Below are positions 6,747-13,854 of a stretch of DNA of 32,246 nt, in pieces. Position numbers and translations under genes: made by a program. Position 1 is the first letter of the stretch. Each line of letters begins with the position of its first letter. Source of the stretch: Pseudomonadota bacterium. Lineage in GTDB: Bacteria; Pseudomonadota; Alphaproteobacteria; RF32; CAG-239. The DNA is taken from positions 1,388 to 33,633 of the forward strand of contig JAJWCP010000001.1 in assembly GCA_021617435.1 (NCBI GenBank), in the 5' to 3' direction. The notes beneath the pieces are model-generated. The model searched no databases and was not told the DNA's origin. It saw nothing but the letters and a program-made list of their open reading frames with translations.

Positions 6747-8771
6747 TTATAAATCAAGTTGCTTTTTTACATTGGCAAATACTAAATTTACAGCCGCTTC
6801 AATTTTCCTTTCTTTCTTTTTAACTTCTTTTACATATTGTTGAGCTTTTTCTTTAGTATTAGTCATGTCATGCAACAAGCCACGGTAACAGCTTTGAGGG
6901 TGAGGACCTCCATAATAAATTACTTTATGGTGCGAGTCTTCATTGGTAAATTCATTAATAATCCTGATGCGGCGGGCATTAGGCGTAACCGGTTCTTGCG
7001 TGGCAATTTTATCTTGCGGGGTTTTAGCATTAGGATTTTCATATAATTCAATTAACGGACTGTCTTGTTGGTGTAAAAACTGATGAGACAGCTTGTTAAC
7101 AATTACAAAATTATCCGGTGTGTTTTCACCGCCGTCTTTTAAGGGCTTTTTGTGATGAACCTGGAAATTGGTTGCTCTGTATACATACGGGTCGCCGACA
7201 TTTGCGGCATTTTCCCAAATTTCATCAATGGTTACATTATCATCTGTTAAGTCAGCCGATATGGTTTTAACTAATTTTTTGTTTTTTGCAACCTCTTTCC
7301 AGAAAGCATGGCGAGCATCTTCAATCTTATGTCCTGATTTAAGTTCACTGAGGACAAATCTGTCTTTATGAAAATAACGACCATCCCACTCATCATAAGC
7401 AACATAATATTCATATTCATTATTTTTAGCAACCATTTCGTTAATATCTTTAAGGTTAAATTTAACGGCAATTTTCGGCGGTACATGCATGTTACAAAAC
7501 ATGTCCTTTACTGTTCCGATATATTCATCAAAACCATATTCTTTAAGACTTTTAATAGCAATGCTTTCATCATCTAATCGGTCATAATCATTATATTTAA
7601 ATTTATGATTATTATCAGGTTTAAATTCTAAAAATTCTTTAGTATGTAGCATACTACGGAACCTTTCATCTTCCACTTTACCGACCATTGCGTCAAATTG
7701 CAAACGTTTGACAGAATTGATATTGGTGTCGGATATGTCGCCATAAGTATAAGTAACTTTAAGCCCGTACATGCCACGGAAGTTATTAACTGCGTCTAAA
7801 TTTTCTTGTGTGAAGTTATTAACTAAATACCGCATAATCTCGCTATCCATATCCAGTAATTTTTCGTCATCATAGCCCATAATGCAGTTATAAAAAAATT
7901 CTTTATCTTCCGGATTGTCTGATTTAGTAACTGCAGTTGTTTCACGTAATAACTGCTCTGCAAACGGCATATCGGGGTATTTTTCGTTAAGAGCGCCTTC
8001 TAAATAGTTGTTTTTTGCTAATAGTTCAAAGATTGCTGACTTAAAATTTTTATCTTTGACGTTTGGATTGTTGGCTAAATTAATAAAATAATCAATGTTT
8101 TCAGTTTGGCAATTTCGTAAAAATGACCAGTCATCACAGCCGTTAGTATTTAATGCTGATATACATGGTTGTAAAATTTTGTCGTCATCTGTGTTGATGG
8201 CAATATGCTTGATTAAATCTATTTTGTCCTTTTTGCTTGCTTTGTTCATAGTATTGCACGCCGTTGCAAGTATACATTTTGTGATTTTCGGATTAGACCT
8301 AATTTTTGTGTTGCTACCTAAACACTCTAAAAAATTTTGTATGGTTCTGCCGGTATATAATTTCGGATTTTCCAGTTGTTGGAGTAAAAATTTATCATCA
8401 TTATAAAAATCATTGTAAGCAACAGCTGCGTATAATTTAATTTGATCATTCAATAAACGGTCATTGGTAATTTTAGTAGCTCTGAATAAATCAATAAAAG
8501 CTTGTTGTGTGCCGTAGTTAAATGTTTTTATATTATTGTAGAGATGTTGTGGAGAATTATTATAAATATTGTGCGGGTCATAAAAGTTTGCTTTAAACAA
8601 ATCTTGATAAGTGTTTATAGGTTTATTGTGATCATAAGTCATAGTAGGCTTATTAGACTCATCTGTTACAGAGTTATTGGAATCGTAATCTAATGATGAG
8701 TGACGCTTTCTTAGTTTTTTGGCAGATGGATTGTTAATTGTATCGTACAAATAGTCTGTATCCTGATTCAT
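6747..8771 (-). CDS. Large protein with C-terminal HNH nuclease motif, function unknown
   Basis: I recognise no full-length family for this 674-residue protein. Residues 1-110 are rich in Asn, Asp, Tyr and Ser and look disordered. The middle (about 110-500) is a charged, mostly helical stretch without membrane segments or a signal peptide. The C-terminal part carries an HNH-type pattern: VHHKKPLKDGGENTPDNF, with His539-His540, Asn554, and His563/His567 in LSHQFLHQQ, the layout of a metal-dependent His-Me finger nuclease. A polymorphic-toxin-like or effector nuclease, or a mobile-element nuclease, are all possible; no immunity gene or transposase is adjacent. The gene is visibly more AT-rich than its neighbours (some 60-base lines are near 20-35% G+C against about 43% in the atp genes), suggesting transfer. 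The ATG at 8771 has GGAG 9 bases upstream. It is bracketed by 32-bp direct repeats. Confidence 0.8.
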   Translation of the reverse strand: MNQDTDYLYDTINNPSAKKLRKRHSSLDYDSNNSVTDESNKPTMTYDHNKPINTYQDLFKANFYDPHNIYNNSPQHLYNNIKTFNYGTQQAFIDLFRATKITNDRLLNDQIKLYAAVAYNDFYNDDKFLLQQLENPKLYTGRTIQNFLECLGSNTKIRSNPKITKCILATACNTMNKASKKDKIDLIKHIAINTDDDKILQPCISALNTNGCDDWSFLRNCQTENIDYFINLANNPNVKDKNFKSAIFELLAKNNYLEGALNEKYPDMPFAEQLLRETTAVTKSDNPEDKEFFYNCIMGYDDEKLLDMDSEIMRYLVNNFTQENLDAVNNFRGMYGLKVTYTYGDISDTNINSVKRLQFDAMVGKVEDERFRSMLHTKEFLEFKPDNNHKFKYNDYDRLDDESIAIKSLKEYGFDEYIGTVKDMFCNMHVPPKIAVKFNLKDINEMVAKNNEYEYYVAYDEWDGRYFHKDRFVLSELKSGHKIEDARHAFWKEVAKNKKLVKTISADLTDDNVTIDEIWENAANVGDPYVYRATNFQVHHKKPLKDGGENTPDNFVIVNKLSHQFLHQQDSPLIELYENPNAKTPQDKIATQEPVTPNARRIRIINEFTNEDSHHKVIYYGGPHPQSCYRGLLHDMTNTKEKAQQYVKEVKKKERKIEAAVNLVFANVKKQLDL

Positions 8772-8801
8772 GGCGTTTACTCCGTATCAAAAACATAGGT
8801 T

Positions 8802-8830
8802 ATATTAACATGCAAAATTAAATAAATCAA
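8802..8830 (-). promoter_or_regulatory. Candidate promoter of the HNH gene
   Basis: On the minus strand, TTGATT (8830-8825) is followed after 17 bases by TAATAT (8807-8802), placing a start point about 25-30 bases upstream of the ATG. A perfect 8-bp inverted repeat, CATATTAT / ATAATATG at 8862-8880, lies about 30 bases upstream of the -35 and could be an operator. No other feature is visible in the rest of this gap up to the second 32-bp repeat except a run of ten T at 8899-8908. Confidence 0.45.
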
Positions 8831-8913
8831 GCCAATAGGACTTTTTAGACAAAACAATTCGCATATTATCTTATAATATGAGAAGATTTTAGCTCGCGTT
8901 TTTTTTTTGCAAT

Positions 8914-8945
8914 ATTTACGAGTCCGTGCTGTGCATAAGTTGTAT
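8914..8945 (+). repeat. 32-bp direct repeat, copy 2, right edge of the HNH island
   Basis: Same orientation and length as the copy at 6646-6677, 29 of 32 bases identical. It contains TGTGCATAA at 8930-8938 (complement TTATGCACA), again a fit to TTATNCACA. The T-rich stretch ahead of it (8899-8908) resembles the T-rich lead-in of copy 1. It lies 11 bases from the terminator of the atp operon. Confidence 0.75.
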
Positions 8946-8955
8946 GTGTATCATT

Positions 8956-8984
8956 AAAAAATCCGGCATTGTTGCCGGATTTTT
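8956..8984 (-). terminator. Rho-independent terminator of priA-atpHAGDC
   Basis: Perfect stem AAAAATCCGGCA / TGCCGGATTTTT with a short loop, 7 bases after the atpC stop on the minus strand. The A-rich and T-rich flanks make it usable in both directions, but no plus-strand gene enters it. Confidence 0.85.
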
Positions 8985-8990
8985 AACTAT

Positions 8991-9338
8991 TTAGCCGAAT
9001 ATTTTTAAGTATTCGTATATTTTTTGGTAAAAAGCGGAGCTTGCCGCCAAAGTTTCGGCTTCCGCCAAGCTGATTTTTTGTAAGTCAACCGCGCGTTCCG
9101 CCGCAACTTTGCATTTGTTTTCGGCAATATCGGCAAATCCGCCGCTGATAAACCAACGTTTCAGCATTTTGTTTTCAGCGTTTAAGGTTGCAATAACTCC
9201 GCCTGAGAGCATCAAAGAACTTGGCGCTCTGCCGTCAATAACGGTCAAGTTGCCGACATCAATCGGCAAAATCACTTTATCTGATTTTTCTTCCGCAATC
9301 AGTTGTTCCGGAGTGCAAATTGCTAAACTTATTGCCAT
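8991..9338 (-). CDS. atpC: F1F0 ATP synthase epsilon subunit
   Basis: Central-stalk subunit of F1 that couples the rotor to the catalytic head and can inhibit ATP hydrolysis. The 115-residue protein has the N-terminal beta-sandwich with the conserved DGRAPSSLMLSGGV region and FISGGFADI, followed by a single helical segment (about 80-100). It is shorter than the roughly 135-residue E. coli protein, mainly in the second C-terminal helix, so the inhibitory extended form may be weak or absent (inference). The ATG overlaps the atpD stop by one base. It is the last gene of the operon. Confidence 0.95.
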   Translation of the reverse strand: MAISLAICTPEQLIAEEKSDKVILPIDVGNLTVIDGRAPSSLMLSGGVIATLNAENKMLKRWFISGGFADIAENKCKVAAERAVDLQKISLAEAETLAASSAFYQKIYEYLKIFG

Positions 9339-10798
9339 TATGCGGTTTCCTTCATTTTTTCGGCTTTAGCCAAAGCTTGTTCTATGGTTCCGACCATAAA
9401 GAAAGCTTGTTCCGGCACGTCATCGTATTTGCCTTCCAAAATTTCTTTAAAGCCTTTAATGGTGTCTTTAAGCTGAACAAACTCGCCTTTAGTGCCGGTA
9501 AACACTTCTGCCACATGAAAAGGCTGCGATAAAAAGCGCTGAATTTTACGAGCGCGAGCCACAACCAAGCGGTCTTCATCAGAAAGTTCGTCCATACCCA
9601 AAATGGCGATAATATCTTGCAAAGAGTTATATTTTTGCAAAATTTCCTGCACGCCGCGGGCAACGTTGTAATGTTCTTCACCGACAACTTCCGGCGACAA
9701 CACTCGGCTGGTTGAATCAAGCGGGTCAACTGCCGGATAAATACCGAGTTCTGAAATTTTACGCGATAACACAGTAGTTGCGTCAAGGTGCGCGAAGGTG
9801 GTGGCCGGAGCAGGGTCGGTCAAGTCATCGGCCGGAACATATACCGCCTGTACAGAAGTAATTGAGCCGTTTTTAGTGGAAGTAATACGCTCTTGCATGG
9901 CGCCCATATCCGTACCTAAAGTCGGCTGATAGCCTACGGCTGACGGAATACGTCCGAGCAGTGCCGAAACCTCAGAACCTGCTTGTGTAAAGCGGAAAAT
10001 GTTGTCAATAAAGAGCAACACGTCTTGATGAGCCTCATCGCGGAAATATTCGGCTTGCGTCAAACCCGTTAAAGCCACACGGGCACGCGCCCCCGGAGGT
10101 TCATTCATCTGCCCGTAAACCAACACGGTTTTGGAATTGTCACCGTTTAGGTCAATAATGCCGGAGTCAATCATTTCATGATAAAGGTCATTGCCCTCGC
10201 GGGTACGCTCGCCTACGCCGGCAAATACTGAGTATCCGCCGTGCCCTTTGGCAATGTTATGAATAAGTTCCTGAATAAGCACGGTTTTGCCCACGCCGGC
10301 GCCGCCGAACAAACCGATTTTACCGCCTTTGGCATACGGCTCTAACAAGTCAATTACCTTAATACCGGTAACCAAAATTTCGGTTTCGGTTGATTGATCG
10401 GTAAATGAAGGTGCCTCGCGGTGAATCGGGTACAGCAGTTTGGCGTTAATTTTGCCGCGCTCATCAACCGGTTCTCCGATAACGTTAATAATGCGACCGA
10501 GCAATTCCGGACCGACCGGAACTTTAATCGGGTGTCCGGTGTTAATAACTTCCAGCCCGCGGGTTAAGCCGTCGGTAGTGTCCATGGCAATGCATCTGAC
10601 TGAACCGTCGCCGATGTGTTGCACAATTTCAAGCACCAAACGCTTGCCGTGGTTGTCACATTCCAATGCGGTTTGAATATTCGGCAGATTGTCGGCGTCT
10701 TCAAATTTAACGTCAACAACCGCGCCGGTAACTTGCGAGATACGGCCCGATTGCAAGTTTTTATCCGTTTTATTTTCAGTGTTTGCGGTTTTATTCAT
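9338..10798 (-). CDS. atpD: F1F0 ATP synthase beta subunit
   Basis: Catalytic subunit of F1. The 486-residue protein has Walker A GGAGVGKT with Lys171, the GERTREGNDLYHEM segment carrying the catalytic Glu, Walker B VLLFIDNIFRFTQAG, and the signature PAVDPLDSTSR. An extra N-terminal tail of about 15 residues (MNKTANTENKTDKN) precedes the first strand; the ATG is kept because a GAGG-type ribosome site is placed just upstream and no later start is available before the conserved ISQVTGAVVDVKF. It follows atpG after 22 bases and overlaps atpC by one base. Confidence 0.99.
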   Translation of the reverse strand: MNKTANTENKTDKNLQSGRISQVTGAVVDVKFEDADNLPNIQTALECDNHGKRLVLEIVQHIGDGSVRCIAMDTTDGLTRGLEVINTGHPIKVPVGPELLGRIINVIGEPVDERGKINAKLLYPIHREAPSFTDQSTETEILVTGIKVIDLLEPYAKGGKIGLFGGAGVGKTVLIQELIHNIAKGHGGYSVFAGVGERTREGNDLYHEMIDSGIIDLNGDNSKTVLVYGQMNEPPGARARVALTGLTQAEYFRDEAHQDVLLFIDNIFRFTQAGSEVSALLGRIPSAVGYQPTLGTDMGAMQERITSTKNGSITSVQAVYVPADDLTDPAPATTFAHLDATTVLSRKISELGIYPAVDPLDSTSRVLSPEVVGEEHYNVARGVQEILQKYNSLQDIIAILGMDELSDEDRLVVARARKIQRFLSQPFHVAEVFTGTKGEFVQLKDTIKGFKEILEGKYDDVPEQAFFMVGTIEQALAKAEKMKETA

Positions 10799-10820
10799 AT
10801 ATTTTTCCTCTTTTTATTGC

Positions 10821-11741
10821 TCAGAGCGCCTCAGCGCCGGAGATAATTTCGGTCAATTCAGTGGTAATGGCAGATTGCCGTATACCGTTGTATTTTAATG
10901 TTAATTCGCCAATCATGTCTTTAGCGTTGCGGGTTGCGTTATCCATTGCCGCCATACGCGCGCCTTGTTCGGAAGCTTGCGAATTTGCCATTGCGTTAAA
11001 AATCAAATTAACAATCAGTTTAGGAAGCAGTGCGTCAAGCATTGCAAAACGATTGGGGTAATAGTCATAATAAGCATCGCCCACGCGCACCAAATTTTTA
11101 TCTTCATCGCTTGCTTCTAAAGAATTTTTTTGCAATGGATAAATTTGCATGGCTGAAATTTCGCGGCTGATAGCTGAATGGTATTTACTGAATACAATTT
11201 CGCATACGTCACAAGTGCCGTTATTGCAAGCCTCGCCGATTTTTTTGCCGAGCTCGGCAGCTTCGTCAAACGACAGCCCTTTAGCGGCAATTGCCTCGTT
11301 TATTTCCAAAATTTTATCGTTGTATTGCTTTTTCAAAATTGCGTACGCTTTTTTGCCGTAACAAATAATTTTTACGGATTTTCCGGCGTTTTCCAACTCT
11401 TTAATGCGGGCGCTTGCGGCTTTGCCGACGTTTTGATTATAACTTCCGCATAACCCGCGGTCAGATGAAAAAACAAACAGCAGATAGTTTTGAGCTTGCG
11501 GGCGCGGACGCAACAACTCCGGAAGCAGAAACTTAACTTTTTTCTCTTTTTCTTCCAAAGCAATATCCGCCATAATTCTTCTGATGGTTGTTTTAATCAT
11601 CTGTGAATAATAAGCGCTGCGGTTGAGCGCAAGGTCGGCTTTACGCAGCCGCGAGGCAGCCACAAGCTTCATCGCCGAGGTTATTTTCTCGGTAGATTTA
11701 ACACTTTCCAAACGGTTGCGTAATTCCTTTAATCCTGCCAT
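10821..11741 (-). CDS. atpG: F1F0 ATP synthase gamma subunit
   Basis: Rotating central shaft of F1. The 306 residues begin with the typical helix MAGLKELRNRLESVKSTEKI and SAMKLVAASRLRKA, have the Rossmann-like middle with SSDRGLCGSYNQNV, and end with the conserved C-terminal helix (MAAMDNATRNAKDMIGELTL and YNGIRQSAITTELTEI). It is a little longer than the usual 290 residues because of additional charged residues in the loop around 60-80. The ATG shares one base with the atpA stop. Confidence 0.98.
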   Translation of the reverse strand: MAGLKELRNRLESVKSTEKITSAMKLVAASRLRKADLALNRSAYYSQMIKTTIRRIMADIALEEKEKKVKFLLPELLRPRPQAQNYLLFVFSSDRGLCGSYNQNVGKAASARIKELENAGKSVKIICYGKKAYAILKKQYNDKILEINEAIAAKGLSFDEAAELGKKIGEACNNGTCDVCEIVFSKYHSAISREISAMQIYPLQKNSLEASDEDKNLVRVGDAYYDYYPNRFAMLDALLPKLIVNLIFNAMANSQASEQGARMAAMDNATRNAKDMIGELTLKYNGIRQSAITTELTEIISGAEAL

Positions 11742-13291
11742 TATGCCGCCTTTTCAGTTTGCTTAAAGTTATTAAGTTGTTCGGCGTAAAAATCTTTAAG
11801 TTTTGCTTCCAGTTCCGGCGATATGATTTTGTTTTTAACAATTTCAGCCAGATATTCGGGATGATGCGCTTTAAGAGCGCTTAAAGATTCTTGCTCAAAC
11901 TTTTTAATTTCGGCAAGCGGTAAGTTATCCAAATAACCCTTTACACCGGCAAAGACGGATACAATCTCGTCTTCAACCGCCATCGGATGATAAACCGGCT
12001 GTTTTAACAGTTCGGTCAAGCGGGAGCCGCGGTCCAAGAGCTTTTTGGTAGATGAGTCTAAATCGGAGGCAAACTGCGCAAATGATGCCATCTCGCGGTA
12101 TTGCGCCAAATCAAGCTTCATGCTGCCTGCCACTTGTTTCATGGCTTTAATTTGCGCTGCCGAACCAACGCGGCTTACTGAAATACCAACGTTTACCGCC
12201 GGTCTAATACCTTGATAGAACAATCCGGTTTCCAAAAAGATTTGTCCGTCGGTAATTGAAATTACGTTAGTCGGAATATACGCCGAAACGTCGCCGGCCT
12301 GCGTTTCAATAACCGGCAGCGCGGTTAAGGAACCGGCGCCTTCTTCATCATTCATTTTGGCGGCGCGCTCAAGCAAACGTGAGTGCAAGTAAAACACATC
12401 GCCCGGATAAGCCTCACGCCCTGGCGGACGACGGAGCAATAATGACATTTGGCGATATGCTGTTGCCTGCTTGGATAAGTCATCATAAAAGATAACCGCG
12501 TGCATGCCGTTATCGCGGAAATATTCGCCCATGGCGCAGCCTGAATACGGAGCAATAAACTGCAATGGCGCCGCCTCTGACGCGGTGGCGGCAACCACAA
12601 TGGTGTAATCCATAGCGCCGTGGTCTTTTAAGGTTTTTACCACCTGAGCCACTGATGAGCGCTTTTGTCCGACGGCGACATAAATGCAAAACAACTTGTC
12701 TTTATCTGATTTTGCCGCGTCGTTAATACGTTTTTGATTAATGATGGTATCTAATATAATAGAGGTTTTGCCGGTTTGACGGTCGCCGATGATAAGCTCG
12801 CGCTGTCCGCGGCCGATAGGAATTAAGGCGTCAATAATTTTAAGACCTGTTTGTACCGGTTCATGCACGCTTTTACGAGCAATAATCCCCGGAGCTTTAA
12901 CTTCCGAGTTGCTGAATTGTTTAGCCTTAATGGCGCCCAAGCCGTCAATCGGTTCGCCCAAAGCATTTACGACGCGTCCCAAAAGTTCTTTTCCGACCGG
13001 AACACTCACAATTTTATCGGTGCGCTTTACGGTGTCGCCTTCTTTAATACTTTCATCAGAGCCGAAAATAACCACGCCGACACTGTTTTCTTCCAAGTTA
13101 AGAGCCATGCCCTTAACGCCGGAGGCAAATTCCACCATTTCATTTGATTGCACTTTGTTTAAGCCGTAAACTTGCGCAATACCGTCGCCGACCGAAAGCA
13201 CGCGGCCAACCTCGCTCATGTCGGCTTCCAGTCCGTATTGCTCAATTTTTTCTTTTAAGATTGATGAAATTTCATCAGCTTGTATAGACAT
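11741..13291 (-). CDS. atpA: F1F0 ATP synthase alpha subunit
   Basis: Non-catalytic nucleotide-binding subunit of F1. At 516 residues it has normal length, with Walker A GDRQTGKT (Lys175, same number as in E. coli), AVGQKRSSVAQ, the YDDLSKQATAYRQMSLLLRR segment and the SVSRVGSAAQIKAMK arginine region. It overlaps atpG downstream and atpH upstream by one base each, so the five F1 genes are tightly coupled. Confidence 0.99.
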   Translation of the reverse strand: MSIQADEISSILKEKIEQYGLEADMSEVGRVLSVGDGIAQVYGLNKVQSNEMVEFASGVKGMALNLEENSVGVVIFGSDESIKEGDTVKRTDKIVSVPVGKELLGRVVNALGEPIDGLGAIKAKQFSNSEVKAPGIIARKSVHEPVQTGLKIIDALIPIGRGQRELIIGDRQTGKTSIILDTIINQKRINDAAKSDKDKLFCIYVAVGQKRSSVAQVVKTLKDHGAMDYTIVVAATASEAAPLQFIAPYSGCAMGEYFRDNGMHAVIFYDDLSKQATAYRQMSLLLRRPPGREAYPGDVFYLHSRLLERAAKMNDEEGAGSLTALPVIETQAGDVSAYIPTNVISITDGQIFLETGLFYQGIRPAVNVGISVSRVGSAAQIKAMKQVAGSMKLDLAQYREMASFAQFASDLDSSTKKLLDRGSRLTELLKQPVYHPMAVEDEIVSVFAGVKGYLDNLPLAEIKKFEQESLSALKAHHPEYLAEIVKNKIISPELEAKLKDFYAEQLNNFKQTEKAA

Positions 13292-13842
13292 TAGGCATTA
13301 CCTTTCATAATTTGTTCAAGGCGTTGTAATTTTCCGGCAACGGAGTCGTCAACTTTAACAGAGTTGTATTCTATGCTGAGTCCGCCCAAAATTGCCGGAT
13401 TAATTTTATAATTTACGATAATAGGAGTATTTAAAGCTTTTTCCAAGCCTTTTTCAAGTTTTTGTTTTTGTTTATCGGAAAGTTCCTGCACGCTTTCGGC
13501 GTTTATTTCCAAAATTCCCTGCTTTTTCAAATCAAGATGCCGAACATATTGCAAAATATCGCTTAATAAGTTAAAGCGGCGCTTTTCCGCCAATAATTCC
13601 AAAAAATTAACGGTCGGTTGCGAAAGTTTGAAAACCTTGGCAATTTCCGCTATCAGATTCTTTTTTTCGGAAAGCTTAAATTCAGGACTGTTTAAAATAT
13701 TTAATTGCGGAGTTTGCGTTATAAGCTCAGCCAAGTTTCGGCAGTCAGAGCGCACCGCGTCAAGCAAATTTTCAGCTTCTGCCGCTTTAAACAAAGCGTT
13801 TGCGTAATTTTCCGTAATTTGTAGTTTTGAAACTTTTGCCAT
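13291..13842 (-). CDS. atpH: F1F0 ATP synthase delta subunit
   Basis: Peripheral-stalk protein that joins F1 to the b subunits of F0. The 183-residue protein has the OSCP/delta pattern: N-terminal helical domain (ENYANALFKAAEAENLLDAV), NFLELLAEKRRFNLLSDIL in the middle, and the C-terminal INPAILGGLSIEYNSVKVDDSVAGKL motif (quoted here in part). It is first of the F1 genes and lies 12 bases after priA. The F0 genes (atpBEF) are not in this window, as expected for alphaproteobacteria, which keep F0 in a separate operon. Confidence 0.96.
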   Translation of the reverse strand: MAKVSKLQITENYANALFKAAEAENLLDAVRSDCRNLAELITQTPQLNILNSPEFKLSEKKNLIAEIAKVFKLSQPTVNFLELLAEKRRFNLLSDILQYVRHLDLKKQGILEINAESVQELSDKQKQKLEKGLEKALNTPIIVNYKINPAILGGLSIEYNSVKVDDSVAGKLQRLEQIMKGNA

Positions 13843-13854
13843 TTGCTTTATCCG

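Noticed and set aside
6646..8945. Classical insertion sequence around the HNH gene
   Set aside because: No transposase motif and no terminal inverted repeats; the flanking repeats are direct and longer than normal target-site duplications.
8862..8945. Chromosomal replication origin
   Set aside because: Only one DnaA-box-like 9-mer lies in this gap, with no box cluster and no dnaA, dnaN, hemE or parAB nearby.
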